Shown here one piece after another: positions 53,069 to 60,774 of a stretch of 64,000 nt of DNA (its first letter is position 1; each line of letters begins with the position of its first letter). Source of the stretch: CAWCWN01 sp963799245 (GTDB lineage Bacteria; Chloroflexota; Ktedonobacteria; Ktedonobacterales; Ktedonobacteraceae); assembly GCA_963799245.1 (NCBI GenBank), contig CAWCWN010000003.1:1116001-1180000 (forward strand), given 5' to 3'. The notes beneath the pieces were generated by a model. The model saw only the letters and a program-made list of their open reading frames with translations. It was not told the DNA's origin and made no database searches. The translations under genes were made by a program, and so were the position numbers.

Positions 53069-54400
53069 CTAATCCTGGGCCCCTAACAATGCAGCGCGCT
53101 TCTCGCGCAAAAATTGCGCTATCTGCGCCGTGTCCTCTTTCTGCAGGGCCATCTGCTTCAGGTCGGCCAGGACAGTGCTCCATTGTTCTTTGGCCGGCAG
53201 GTAGCGATTGTCACGGCTGACCAGTTCTTCAAAGATGCGCCGCTCCAGTTCATGCCAGGCCGAACGATCACGCCCATCGATCTCTCCTCCTTCAGGCACA
53301 TAGTCCTGGTCATTGGTGTTGTTGTCAACACGCACGTACAGGGGCTGGAAGTAGGTGCTCACCATCTCCTCCATTCGCGCCAGATCAAGCGAGCCAACAT
53401 CAAACTGGAGGGTACCATGCAGGTGAATCTGGATCAGTGGACGCAGGTAGTCATCACGGTGCCTGGGAGCTTCGCGTCTGCAATATTCCTCCAGGCGGGC
53501 ATAGAGGGCCTCGGGTTCGCTCAGACCATCTACGCGCAGGTCATAGCGCACAAAGGGGCGACGTTTGCTCACCAGGTGAGTGGCGCAATGAAAGCGCGCG
53601 CCTTTATTGGGCAAGCTCCCTGGTTCGTCGGTGTCGATTTCGACAAAATAGTAGCCGCGATCCTCCCAGGCCGCTTCTTCCGCGCCGCAGGTCTCGGTTG
53701 ATCCGGGATTGTACATCCAATCATGAAATTCGTAGGGTTTATGCACGTGACCGAGAGCAAGGTAGTCTACGCTGGCGCGCAGCGGCTCGAACTGGGCCAT
53801 GGCTGGGAGTCCCTGAACGTGCGGCACGATGCCTTCCAGGCCGGTATGCATCATCAAAAGGCGGTACTCAACGCCTGCGGCCTCCTCTGCAGCGCGCGCC
53901 GCCTGCAGCGCCTGGGCCAATCCCTCCATACTGTGATTGGTTGCGGCGCCCTGCCAGGGCAAGCCATAGATCCGCAGGCGGCCGTCGAGCAGGTCGACAT
54001 GCGAGCCCTGCATGGTATCGGGGCGCCAGGGAGCGAGTACGGGCGCGCCATCACGCATAAGCGGCGCCAGGAGGGTGAGGTAGCCCTGATAACACAAAAA
54101 CTGCAGCCAGGATACCCCATCGCGGTAATAACTGCGGTCGTGATTGCCCTCGATAGCGATAACGGGAATATTGTTATCTTTGAGTCTCTTCAAACCCTCG
54201 ATCGCATGGATCAGTGTCTGGGCGTCAATGGCGCGTTTATTAAACAGGTCACCGGCAATGATAAAAAAATCAGCGCGGCGCTTGAGCGCCTCGGCGGTAA
54301 TATCCCAGAAAGCGCGGCTAAAATCATTGAAGCGCTCGCGCACACCGTACTGTTCATAGCCAAGATGTGTGTCCGCAATGTGAATGAAAGAGGCTCGCAT
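53069..54400 (-). CDS. SbcD/Mre11-type DNA repair exonuclease
   Basis: A 443-residue calcineurin-fold nuclease. Metal motifs in order: IHIADTHLGYEQYG (DxH), IIAGDLFNKRAID (GDxF), AIEGNHDRSYY (GNHD), LLMMHTGLEG (H) and LALGHVHKPYEF (GHxH). The C-terminal ~170 residues form a capping and partner-binding region with a helical end. SbcD acts with the ATPase SbcC at DNA ends and hairpins; no sbcC gene is next to it in the window. ATG 54400 begins right at the conserved strand. Confidence 0.88.
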   Translation of the reverse strand: MRASFIHIADTHLGYEQYGVRERFNDFSRAFWDITAEALKRRADFFIIAGDLFNKRAIDAQTLIHAIEGLKRLKDNNIPVIAIEGNHDRSYYRDGVSWLQFLCYQGYLTLLAPLMRDGAPVLAPWRPDTMQGSHVDLLDGRLRIYGLPWQGAATNHSMEGLAQALQAARAAEEAAGVEYRLLMMHTGLEGIVPHVQGLPAMAQFEPLRASVDYLALGHVHKPYEFHDWMYNPGSTETCGAEEAAWEDRGYYFVEIDTDEPGSLPNKGARFHCATHLVSKRRPFVRYDLRVDGLSEPEALYARLEEYCRREAPRHRDDYLRPLIQIHLHGTLQFDVGSLDLARMEEMVSTYFQPLYVRVDNNTNDQDYVPEGGEIDGRDRSAWHELERRIFEELVSRDNRYLPAKEQWSTVLADLKQMALQKEDTAQIAQFLREKRAALLGAQD

Positions 54401-54451
54401 ACATCATCTCCCACGTGTTTGGTCAGACTGCTTCTCGTATCGCAGCGGGCT

Positions 54452-54868
54452 CTACGGCCAGTGCATGGGGCCCGTCATCCAGGCCCGGAAGCCGGCAGCA
54501 AATATGACCAACGCCGCCAGGCTATAGATCAGCACATCTCGACGCGGCTTTTTGCCGCCGGTTGCGTAGGTTAATCCCACGGGCAGAGCCAGGGCCACAA
54601 GGGCCCCATAGACGAAATGCAGGTAGTAGAGGCCGGTCCCCGTGCCCGGCTTCTGCCCCAGCAGCAGGAGGATCACTCCCAGCACACCCTGCAGCAGGCC
54701 GTCAGCCGCAGCAGCTATCAATAAGATGCGCCAGGGCCTGTAAATGGTCTCGGTCTTGTGCATGAAGTAGAGGCCGAACCCCCAGACAGCAGCCACAAGA
54801 CCAGAGGTCAGTACCAGGAACAGGTTTAAATAATGTAACTCAACAATAACATTAATCAGATCCGCCAT
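54452..54868 (-). CDS. Small four-helix membrane protein
   Basis: A 138-residue protein with four membrane segments (LNLFLVLTSGLVAAVWGFGLYF; RILLIAAAADGLLQGVLGVILLLLG; LYYLHFVYGALVALALPVGL; DVLIYSLAALVIFAAGFRAW). No charged catalytic motif; family not recognised. GGAGAATATT precedes the ATG. A large hairpin lies in its probable leader. It precedes the nuclease gene by 51 bases in the same direction, so they may be cotranscribed. Confidence 0.65.
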   Translation of the reverse strand: MADLINVIVELHYLNLFLVLTSGLVAAVWGFGLYFMHKTETIYRPWRILLIAAAADGLLQGVLGVILLLLGQKPGTGTGLYYLHFVYGALVALALPVGLTYATGGKKPRRDVLIYSLAALVIFAAGFRAWMTGPMHWP

Positions 54869-54962
54869 AATATTCTCCGCAGCCGCTTGAAATCCGCGGC
54901 ATAGTCTCTCTTTCTTTTTCTGGCCAGGAATAACGGAACCCGCTCTCCCAGCGCAGCGCCTT

Positions 54963-55020
54963 CATATCAACCAGCGACGGTCCGTGAGCGTAGGTATACG
55001 AGCCGTCGCTGGTTGATATG
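54963..55020 (-). promoter_or_regulatory. 18-bp perfect inverted repeat in the leader of the membrane protein gene
   Basis: CATATCAACCAGCGACGG (54963-54980) is exactly complementary to 55003-55020 with a 22-base spacer. It would form a strong RNA hairpin just after the inferred transcription start on the minus strand. Not followed by T residues, so more likely a regulatory or stability element. Confidence 0.5.
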
Positions 55021-55183
55021 TCTACCTGGAGTATACCGTTTATGCGGCGCGCCTGCAACCGCCAGTCACAGCACGCCGGCTTGCCTCCCTTGAGGGCAGC
55101 TCAACAAAAAATTCTCTTACCAGCTGCGCCAAAGTTACAAGATCTTAGCGGCAACCTCTTGTAATTTTCCTATAGATGAGTAT

Positions 55184-55211
55184 CATTTACGTAGAGAGAA
55201 ATACGTAAATG
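55184..55211 (+). promoter_or_regulatory. 10-bp operator-like dyad upstream of receiver gene
   Basis: CATTTACGTA (55184-55193) and TACGTAAATG (55202-55211), 8-base spacer. It overlaps a TATCAT -10-like hexamer, suggesting a repressor site. Confidence 0.45.
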
Positions 55212-55265
55212 TATGAAGGTCATGTTTGCATAAATGGGGCTGACTTTTTGAGGAGCTTGTAGGCA

Positions 55266-55628
55266 ATGGCTGGGCATATATTGATTGTTGAAGATAACGA
55301 AGATATTCGCACAATGCTGCAGGCCGGTCTGGAACTGGAGGGCCATCGTCTGAGTTTCGCGGGCGATGGGCTAGAGGCTCTCGAGCAGCTCGCGAGCATC
55401 AGCCCATCACTCATACTGCTTGATCTCGGCCTGCCGCGTATGAATGGTTACGCGCTGCTTGAGACGCTTGAGAAGCACAGACCGGACCTGTCAGTGCCTA
55501 TCATCATCATCACTGCAGACACACGAGCGCCCGCGCGACTCGCGCAGAAAGCCGTGAAGATTATCCCCAAACCGTTTTCCCTGTACGCTCTTTTCGCCGC
55601 CATCGAAGAAACGCTCAACTTTATTTAA
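55266..55628 (+). CDS. Stand-alone response regulator receiver (CheY-like)
   Basis: A 120-residue receiver domain without output domain. The acidic pocket is in ILIVEDNEDIRTML (Glu/Asp), the phospho-acceptor Asp in SLILLDLGLPRMNG, Thr in IIIITADTRAPARL and Lys in KIIPKPFSLYAL. Such proteins relay phosphate or bind partner proteins. No histidine kinase is nearby. A dyad just upstream may regulate it. Ribosome site GGAGCTTGTAGGC is weak. Confidence 0.85.
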   Translation: MAGHILIVEDNEDIRTMLQAGLELEGHRLSFAGDGLEALEQLASISPSLILLDLGLPRMNGYALLETLEKHRPDLSVPIIIITADTRAPARLAQKAVKIIPKPFSLYALFAAIEETLNFI

Positions 55629-55862
55629 CGGGCGCGTTCGCTTCTCCCCTTACGTCACGGGCTGCCGCTCATAGTAGTTCGAGAAATTGCCTGGATACAT
55701 GTCGCCTGAGATAGACTTTTGCGCCATTGACGTCGCATGTAATAATAGAGAACATGGACAGCAGTGACCGGGCCCGCACTATAACTCACGTCTCGTTAGT
55801 TCGTAAGTATATGATATGATATGAAAGATTGCCAATGAGGCTGCTTTTTTGCTAAAGGCAGG

Positions 55863-57557
55863 ATGCAACGAATGCACAAAACATTAGTCTCTTCGCCGCA
55901 ACGATACCGCTGGCTGCTGCGCACAGTGTTGTTGCTGGGATGTATAGGTCTTATACTCTGCGCAACGCTGGTCTCAACTGCTGGCACGGCAAACGCGGCC
56001 GCCAGACCTGGCGGTGATGTTACAAACCCCGTCGTACGTGCAGTTGATGTAGCTGAACCGGCTGTTGTGCGTATTCTTACGACGGTTGGTGGACACCTGA
56101 CCGTCCATTTTTCTAATACGAACAGCGTGACCTTCCCGCAGAACAGCCCGGCTTATCCGCTGGGTTTATCCGGCACAGGCGCGTTTATCAGCGCTCACGG
56201 GGACGTTTTGACAGCTGATCACGTCATCAACCCACCGCACGACCAGACCCTTGACGCATTCCTTGACCAGACTGCGGCGCCTGATGTCGCGGCATATATC
56301 AACCAGAACGCCAAAGCAGGCTCTCCACAGGTAGCGGCAAGCCAGGTCCAGCAGGAGCTTGCTAGCGGTCAGTTGAACGCGGACCGCCGCTATGATCCGG
56401 CCGTCAGTGACGTTTATCTCAATACCTCGTACACGGGACCTCTGAGCGCGGCGGACTTCCAGAGTTTACCCGCTGGCATTCACGCGGCCGTCGACCGTGT
56501 TGAAATGCAGAGCGCCGTCAACGCTGAGGACGTAGCGATCGTCCATGTGAATTTGAAGGATATGCCCAGCATCGCTCTGGGCGACTCAAGCACTGTGCAG
56601 CAGCAAGACCCCCTGACGATTATAGGCTTTCCGGGCAATGGCGATGTAAGCACCATGCCGACGGACCTGCTCACGGCCTCGGTCAACCAGATCACCGTCA
56701 GTTCCATTAAAACGACCGACACAGGGGCCCCTGTAATTCAAGTTGGCGGCGATGTAGAGCACGGTGATAGCGGCGGCCCCGCCCTTGACAGCGCGGGCGC
56801 GGTGGTTGGCATCGTCAGTTTTGGCTTATCCAATAGCGGCTCGGCGGGCGGTACCAGCTTCCTGCAGGCCAGCAATAGCGCTCGTGGCCTGGCCAGCTCT
56901 CTTAAACTCAATACGCAGCCTGGAGCTTTTCAAACAACCTGGAGCCAGGCCTTCGCGGACTATGCTGCGACCACGCCCGGCCACTGGCACAGGGCATTGC
57001 AGGGCTTTCAGAAGCTTGCTAGCAACTACCCGCTCTTTAAAGCTGTAACTCCTTATCTGACCTATACCCAGCAGCAGGCCAGAAATGAGCAGACGCCGCA
57101 GCAGCCCCCTGCCAGGCAAAATTCTCCGCTGCCAGCTGCCATCCCGGCTTATGCCTGGGCCATTGGCGGTATAGCCGTAGTGCTTATCCTGCTCCTGCTT
57201 TTGTCTGGTCTCCTCTTACGACGTCGCAAGAAGTCCCCAGGCGGCAGGCTGGCCTCTGCAGACCAGGTGACGGTGCTTCCTCCTTTCGGCCTCCAGCAAC
57301 AGGGGGGTCAAATGAACATGCCACTCCAGCAGGCTCCGCAGCCGCCGCAGGTCCAGCGGGCGGGTGGTTTCGATGCTACCGCCTTTGGGGCCCCCCCACC
57401 ACCCCTGGGGCCGTCCTCGGGCCCTCCCGCCAGCGTGCTCTCGGGAACCCTGCGGCCCTGGCCATGCGGGCACATGAATCGCTCAAATGCTCGTTACTGC
57501 AGCGTCTGTGGAGAGCCCGCGCCTCAGCCGCCCACACAGCGCCGCTTGGAGCAGTAA
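55863..57557 (+). CDS. Membrane-anchored trypsin-like serine protease with C-terminal zinc ribbon
   Basis: A 564-residue S1-type (HtrA-like) protease. A signal peptide/anchor (LLRTVLLLGCIGLILCATLV) precedes the protease domain with His in GDVLTADHVINP, Asp in NAEDVAIVHVN and Ser in EHGDSGGPALDS. An ~80-residue Gln/Ala insertion sits between His and Asp. After the domain comes a membrane segment (AWAIGGIAVVLILLLLLSGL), a Pro/Gln-rich cytosolic linker and a terminal zinc ribbon (PCGHMNRSNARYCSVCGEPA). Protease outside and zinc ribbon inside suggest signalling across the membrane (inference). Confidence 0.85.
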   Translation: MQRMHKTLVSSPQRYRWLLRTVLLLGCIGLILCATLVSTAGTANAAARPGGDVTNPVVRAVDVAEPAVVRILTTVGGHLTVHFSNTNSVTFPQNSPAYPLGLSGTGAFISAHGDVLTADHVINPPHDQTLDAFLDQTAAPDVAAYINQNAKAGSPQVAASQVQQELASGQLNADRRYDPAVSDVYLNTSYTGPLSAADFQSLPAGIHAAVDRVEMQSAVNAEDVAIVHVNLKDMPSIALGDSSTVQQQDPLTIIGFPGNGDVSTMPTDLLTASVNQITVSSIKTTDTGAPVIQVGGDVEHGDSGGPALDSAGAVVGIVSFGLSNSGSAGGTSFLQASNSARGLASSLKLNTQPGAFQTTWSQAFADYAATTPGHWHRALQGFQKLASNYPLFKAVTPYLTYTQQQARNEQTPQQPPARQNSPLPAAIPAYAWAIGGIAVVLILLLLLSGLLLRRRKKSPGGRLASADQVTVLPPFGLQQQGGQMNMPLQQAPQPPQVQRAGGFDATAFGAPPPPLGPSSGPPASVLSGTLRPWPCGHMNRSNARYCSVCGEPAPQPPTQRRLEQ

Positions 57558-57630
57558 CAGAGAAGTAAGGAAGAGTATGCTACGTGCATGCCGGCCTTTC
57601 GTGTTGAACGCACGCGCATGGATGTCTAGA

Positions 57631-57665
57631 CGGCGGATGCACAGCGGGCCGCTATGCATCCGCCG
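57631..57665. terminator. Hairpin between convergent protease and fabI genes
   Basis: An 11-bp perfect stem CGGCGGATGCA / TGCATCCGCCG with 13-base loop, ten bases before the fabI end. Without long T-runs; likely a weak bidirectional terminator. Confidence 0.5.
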
Positions 57666-57674
57666 GACGCATAC

Positions 57675-58445
57675 TCAGGCACCCATGATGTTATAACCCG
57701 CGTCAACAAACAGGACCTCTCCTGTAATGGCGCGCGCCAGAGGACTGCATAGAAAAAGGGCCACGTCTCCGACCTCGCTCTGCTCAATATTGCGCCGCAG
57801 CGGGGCGGCCGAGCCCATCTGCTCGCGGAAGCTCGTGAAGCCGGATACCCCACGCGCAGCCAGCGTATTTAGCGGCCCGGCAGAAATCGCATTCACGCGG
57901 ATATTGTGCTCACCCAGCTCGAAAGCCAGGTAACGGACGCTGCACTCCAGGGCGGCCTTCGCCACGGCCATCACATTATACCTGGGCATTACGCGCTCAC
58001 TGGCTATATAGGTCATGGTGAGTATACTACCGCCGCGCGCCTGCATGAGCGGGGCCGCTCGCCTGGCCATTGCTACCAGCGAATACGCGCTGATATCCAA
58101 AGCGCTATGAAAGCCTGCGCGCGTCGTCTCAAGAAATGGATTTTCCAGCTCGCGTGGTGGAGCAAAGGCGACGGAGTGGATCAAAATATCAAGCTCGCCG
58201 TTAAAGGTTTCGTCGGCCTGAGCGAAGGTACTGTCAAGCTGCTCATCGCTCTGTACGTCACACTCCATTAATGAGGTCCCGGGAATTTTTGCGGCCAGCT
58301 CGCGCACATACTTCTCCATACGTTCCTGATAGGCGAAGGCGAGTTGCGCGCCCTCAGCGGCCAGCGCCTGCGCAATGGCCCAACCTATCGAACGGTGGTT
58401 GGCGATGCCAAAGATAAGGGCTTTTTTCCCCTCTAGTAGTGGCAT
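57675..58445 (-). CDS. fabI: Enoyl-[acyl-carrier-protein] reductase (NADH)
   Basis: FabI reduces trans-2-enoyl-ACP in fatty acid elongation. The 256-residue SDR protein begins MPLLEGKKALIFGIANHRSI, the variant glycine motif of FabI (GIANxxSI). The active site is SERVMPRYNVMAVAKAALEC, with the Yx6K spacing that separates FabI from other SDR enzymes, and the first Tyr replaced by the MPRY context typical of FabI. C-terminal GPLNTLAARGVSGF and FLCSPLARAITGEVLFVDAG YN match. AGGAGTAACACC precedes ATG 58445. Last gene of a three-gene run; 23 bases after the rhodanese gene. Confidence 0.93.
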   Translation of the reverse strand: MPLLEGKKALIFGIANHRSIGWAIAQALAAEGAQLAFAYQERMEKYVRELAAKIPGTSLMECDVQSDEQLDSTFAQADETFNGELDILIHSVAFAPPRELENPFLETTRAGFHSALDISAYSLVAMARRAAPLMQARGGSILTMTYIASERVMPRYNVMAVAKAALECSVRYLAFELGEHNIRVNAISAGPLNTLAARGVSGFTSFREQMGSAAPLRRNIEQSEVGDVALFLCSPLARAITGEVLFVDAGYNIMGA

Positions 58446-58468
58446 AGGTGTTACTCCTCCTGGTATTT

Positions 58469-58822
58469 TTAACGTTCGATGGGATAACCCCGACCGACCC
58501 ATCCATGCATGCCGTTCGCCAGATTATAAACTTTTGTCAGGCCCGCCACTAAAGCGATCTCCGCAGCGCTTGCGCTCCGTTGTCCGCTGGCACAGACAAA
58601 TATGACATCTTCGTCCGGCAGCAATTGCAAATCTTTCAGCGCCTGGCCAAATGAGTAGATACCGTTTATAGGGACCAGCTCAGCCTGCGCAATATGTCCT
58701 CGCTGCCACTCTTCCAGCTGCCGAACATCAATCACATGCGCGCCGCCCTCGATCATACGCCTGGCTTCGTCGGTGCCGATGGTCGCATATGGAAAGGCCT
58801 CTGCCTCATCGCTATATGGCAT
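58469..58822 (-). CDS. Rhodanese-like domain protein
   Basis: A single rhodanese domain (117 residues). IDVRQLEEWQRGHIAQAELV is the conserved first half, and the active-site loop is FVCASGQRSASAAEI with the catalytic Cys. Such proteins carry sulfur as persulfide between partners. It overlaps the upstream 85-aa gene by 11 bases, so both are translationally coupled, and precedes fabI. GGAGAGC lies before the ATG. Confidence 0.88.
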   Translation of the reverse strand: MPYSDEAEAFPYATIGTDEARRMIEGGAHVIDVRQLEEWQRGHIAQAELVPINGIYSFGQALKDLQLLPDEDVIFVCASGQRSASAAEIALVAGLTKVYNLANGMHGWVGRGYPIER

Positions 58823-59069
58823 TATTGCTCTCCTCGCTGTTGTACTGTTCTAGCCAGAGCCGCCCCAGTAGAGTGCTGCTTATGCTATACTCATCGCCTA
58901 CAAACGCCATGGTGAGCAGCCCCTGGTCTTCCATTTCACGAAAATCGTCGGTAATGAGATAGTACTGGCGCAGCATACGTGACAGATCGCTTTCTGGGAG
59001 CTGCCTCCAGGTCTGTAAAACGCGCAGAACAGCCGCATATTTAGCGCTGCTGTCGTCGATTGCTCGCAT
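58812..59069 (-). CDS. Small helical protein upstream of rhodanese (85 aa)
   Basis: Starting at ATG 59069 (AGGAG 7 bases upstream) the protein reads MRAIDDSSAKYAAVLRVLQT WRQLPESDLSRMLRQYYLIT, ending LLGRLWLEQYNSEESNNAI. It is soluble and helical, perhaps a winged-helix-like fold, but no family is recognised. A longer open frame to 59234 has no ribosome site. Overlap with the rhodanese gene supports it as real. Confidence 0.6.
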   Translation of the reverse strand: MRAIDDSSAKYAAVLRVLQTWRQLPESDLSRMLRQYYLITDDFREMEDQGLLTMAFVGDEYSISSTLLGRLWLEQYNSEESNNAI

Positions 59070-59305
59070 ATAAATTCTCCTGACCTCGCTCCATACCAAC
59101 CACGCGCCATGGGCAACAGCGACACGAGTAGCGCGCTGCGCCGCTTCCCACAGTGTAACAAATCTACGGCGCCAGAGCAAGTGATGTGCGAGACTTTTGG
59201 TGCGGCGGCCATGAAGCGGGCGCTGCTTGGCCATGCCTACTCGACTAGAGCAACGGCGTGTGCTATAACGTATATGAAAGAAAGAGCGCTTAAGAGGGGG
59301 AAGCT

Positions 59306-60598
59306 ATGTTACCCGAGCCAGACTCAAGCCAGACCATCCAGGCCAGCATGGTTATTCGCAACATTAGCCAGCTGGTAACCATCGCCCAGCGGCCCATCGC
59401 AGGAGCAAGCGGCCCGTTACAGGTCATCCCGCATGCCGCCATCGCCATTCACAATGATACCATTGTCTGGATAGGGCCGGATAATGATGCCGAGCCAGTC
59501 TTCCAGTATAATACGCGTACGCCGCGCGATGGCATTGCTATCGTTGATGCCCAGCGAGCTGTTGTCACCCCCGGGCTGGTTGATTCGCATTCACACCTGG
59601 TATTCGCGGGCGAGAGGGCAGAAGAATTTCACCTGCGCCGCTCGGGGGTCACCTACGCGGAGCTGCTGGCCCAGGGCCACGGCATCCTTGCGACCGTAAA
59701 TGCGACGCGCAATGCCAGTACGGACGACCTGATGCGCCTGGCGGAGAGCCGCCTGGATGTTGTACGCGCGCATGGCACAACGACGATAGAAGTGAAAACA
59801 GGCTATGGCCTGGACAAAATTACCGAAGAGACCTGCCTGCGTATCATCAATAATCTCAATGCCCTTGAAGAGAGTCCACTCCATCCCCATAGTCATGTGC
59901 GCGTCGTCCCCACGTTCCTTGGCGCACATACCATCCCCCTGGAGTATGCAGGGCGCCGGGAAGACTATGTTCATCTCCTCATCGCAGAGATGCTGCCTTC
60001 ATTCGTAGGAATGGCTCAGTTCTGCGATGTGTTCTGCGAACGCAATGCCTTTAGCGTCGAGGAGAGCCGGCGTATTCTTACGCGTGCCAGGGAATTAGGC
60101 TACAAACTCAAACTTCACGCCGATCAACTCAGTCCCTCGGGAGGCGCCAGGCTGGCTGCTGAGCTCGGCGCGGTCTCGGCGGATCACCTCGACTTTGCCA
60201 GCGACGAGGAACTGGACGCCATGCGTGAGGCAGGCGTAGTAGCTACCCTCTTACCCGGCTGCTCTTACACATTGCGCACCCCCTATCCCTCGGCGCGACG
60301 ACTGCTGGATCGAGGCCTGCGAGTCGCCCTGGCTACGGACTTTAATCCTGGCACCTCTTATTGTGAAAATATGCAGAGCATGCTTGGCCTGGCCATGTCA
60401 GCCATGGGTATGACGCTCGAGGAGGCCTTGACCGCGGCCACGCTCAATGGCGCCCGCGCGCTTGCCCTGGAGGAAACCCTGGGCAGCATTGAGGTAGGCA
60501 AGAAATGCGAACTTGCGCTGTGGTCAATTTCCGATTATCATGAAATCGGCTACCATTTTGGTACTAATCTGGTCCGTTCGATTCTGAGCCTGCGCTAG
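59306..60598 (+). CDS. hutI: Imidazolonepropionase
   Basis: HutI opens imidazolone propionate to N-formimino-glutamate, third step of histidine degradation. The 430-residue amidohydrolase shows the metal motif TPGLVDSHSHLVFAGERAEE, EVKTGYGLDKITEETCLRII, PTFLGAHTIPLEY, KLHADQLSPSGGARLAAELG, SADHLDFASDEELDAMREAG and LATDFNPGTSYCENMQSMLG. A typical length is ~410. GAGGGGG precedes ATG 59306. hutH follows after 176 bases; hutU is not in the window. Confidence 0.95.
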   Translation: MLPEPDSSQTIQASMVIRNISQLVTIAQRPIAGASGPLQVIPHAAIAIHNDTIVWIGPDNDAEPVFQYNTRTPRDGIAIVDAQRAVVTPGLVDSHSHLVFAGERAEEFHLRRSGVTYAELLAQGHGILATVNATRNASTDDLMRLAESRLDVVRAHGTTTIEVKTGYGLDKITEETCLRIINNLNALEESPLHPHSHVRVVPTFLGAHTIPLEYAGRREDYVHLLIAEMLPSFVGMAQFCDVFCERNAFSVEESRRILTRARELGYKLKLHADQLSPSGGARLAAELGAVSADHLDFASDEELDAMREAGVVATLLPGCSYTLRTPYPSARRLLDRGLRVALATDFNPGTSYCENMQSMLGLAMSAMGMTLEEALTAATLNGARALALEETLGSIEVGKKCELALWSISDYHEIGYHFGTNLVRSILSLR

Positions 60599-60606
60599 CC
60601 CGCTAA

Positions 60607-60622
60607 CGTTTCACGTGAAACA
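60607..60622. other. parS-like ParB binding site 1 (one mismatch)
   Basis: CGTTTCACGTGAAACA differs from the perfect parS palindrome TGTTTCACGTGAAACA only at the first base. It lies in the hutI-hutH gap, 18 bases from site 2. Confidence 0.85.
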
Positions 60623-60640
60623 TTGGTGACGTACATGGAT

Positions 60641-60656
60641 TGTTTCACGTGAAACA
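60641..60656. other. parS site 2 (perfect)
   Basis: TGTTTCACGTGAAACA, identical to the bacterial chromosomal parS consensus (TGTTNCACGTGAAACA) bound by ParB/Spo0J. Confidence 0.93.
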
Positions 60657-60774
60657 TTAAAGTATATGCTCTCTCTTCTCCTCTTGCTAAGCCCGCGCTC
60701 ACATTTACTCAGAGTTCGCTCATCTGCTACAATGACCTGGTAGCAAGGCAATGCTGCCAGAAAGGGATTTCTTG

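Larger units (their letters stand above)
54869..55265. other. Intergenic region with leader hairpin and divergent promoters
   Basis: Between divergent genes. On the minus strand TTGCAG-17-TATACT (around 55053-55025) could drive the membrane protein, followed at once by the 18-bp dyad. On the plus strand a dyad overlaps a possible -10 of the receiver gene. A minus-strand frame at 54852-55058 has no support beyond being open. Confidence 0.5.

Noticed and set aside
54852..55058. Minus-strand frame of 68 codons over the leader hairpin
   Set aside because: Explained by the inverted repeat and promoter DNA; no ribosome site and out of step with the membrane protein gene.
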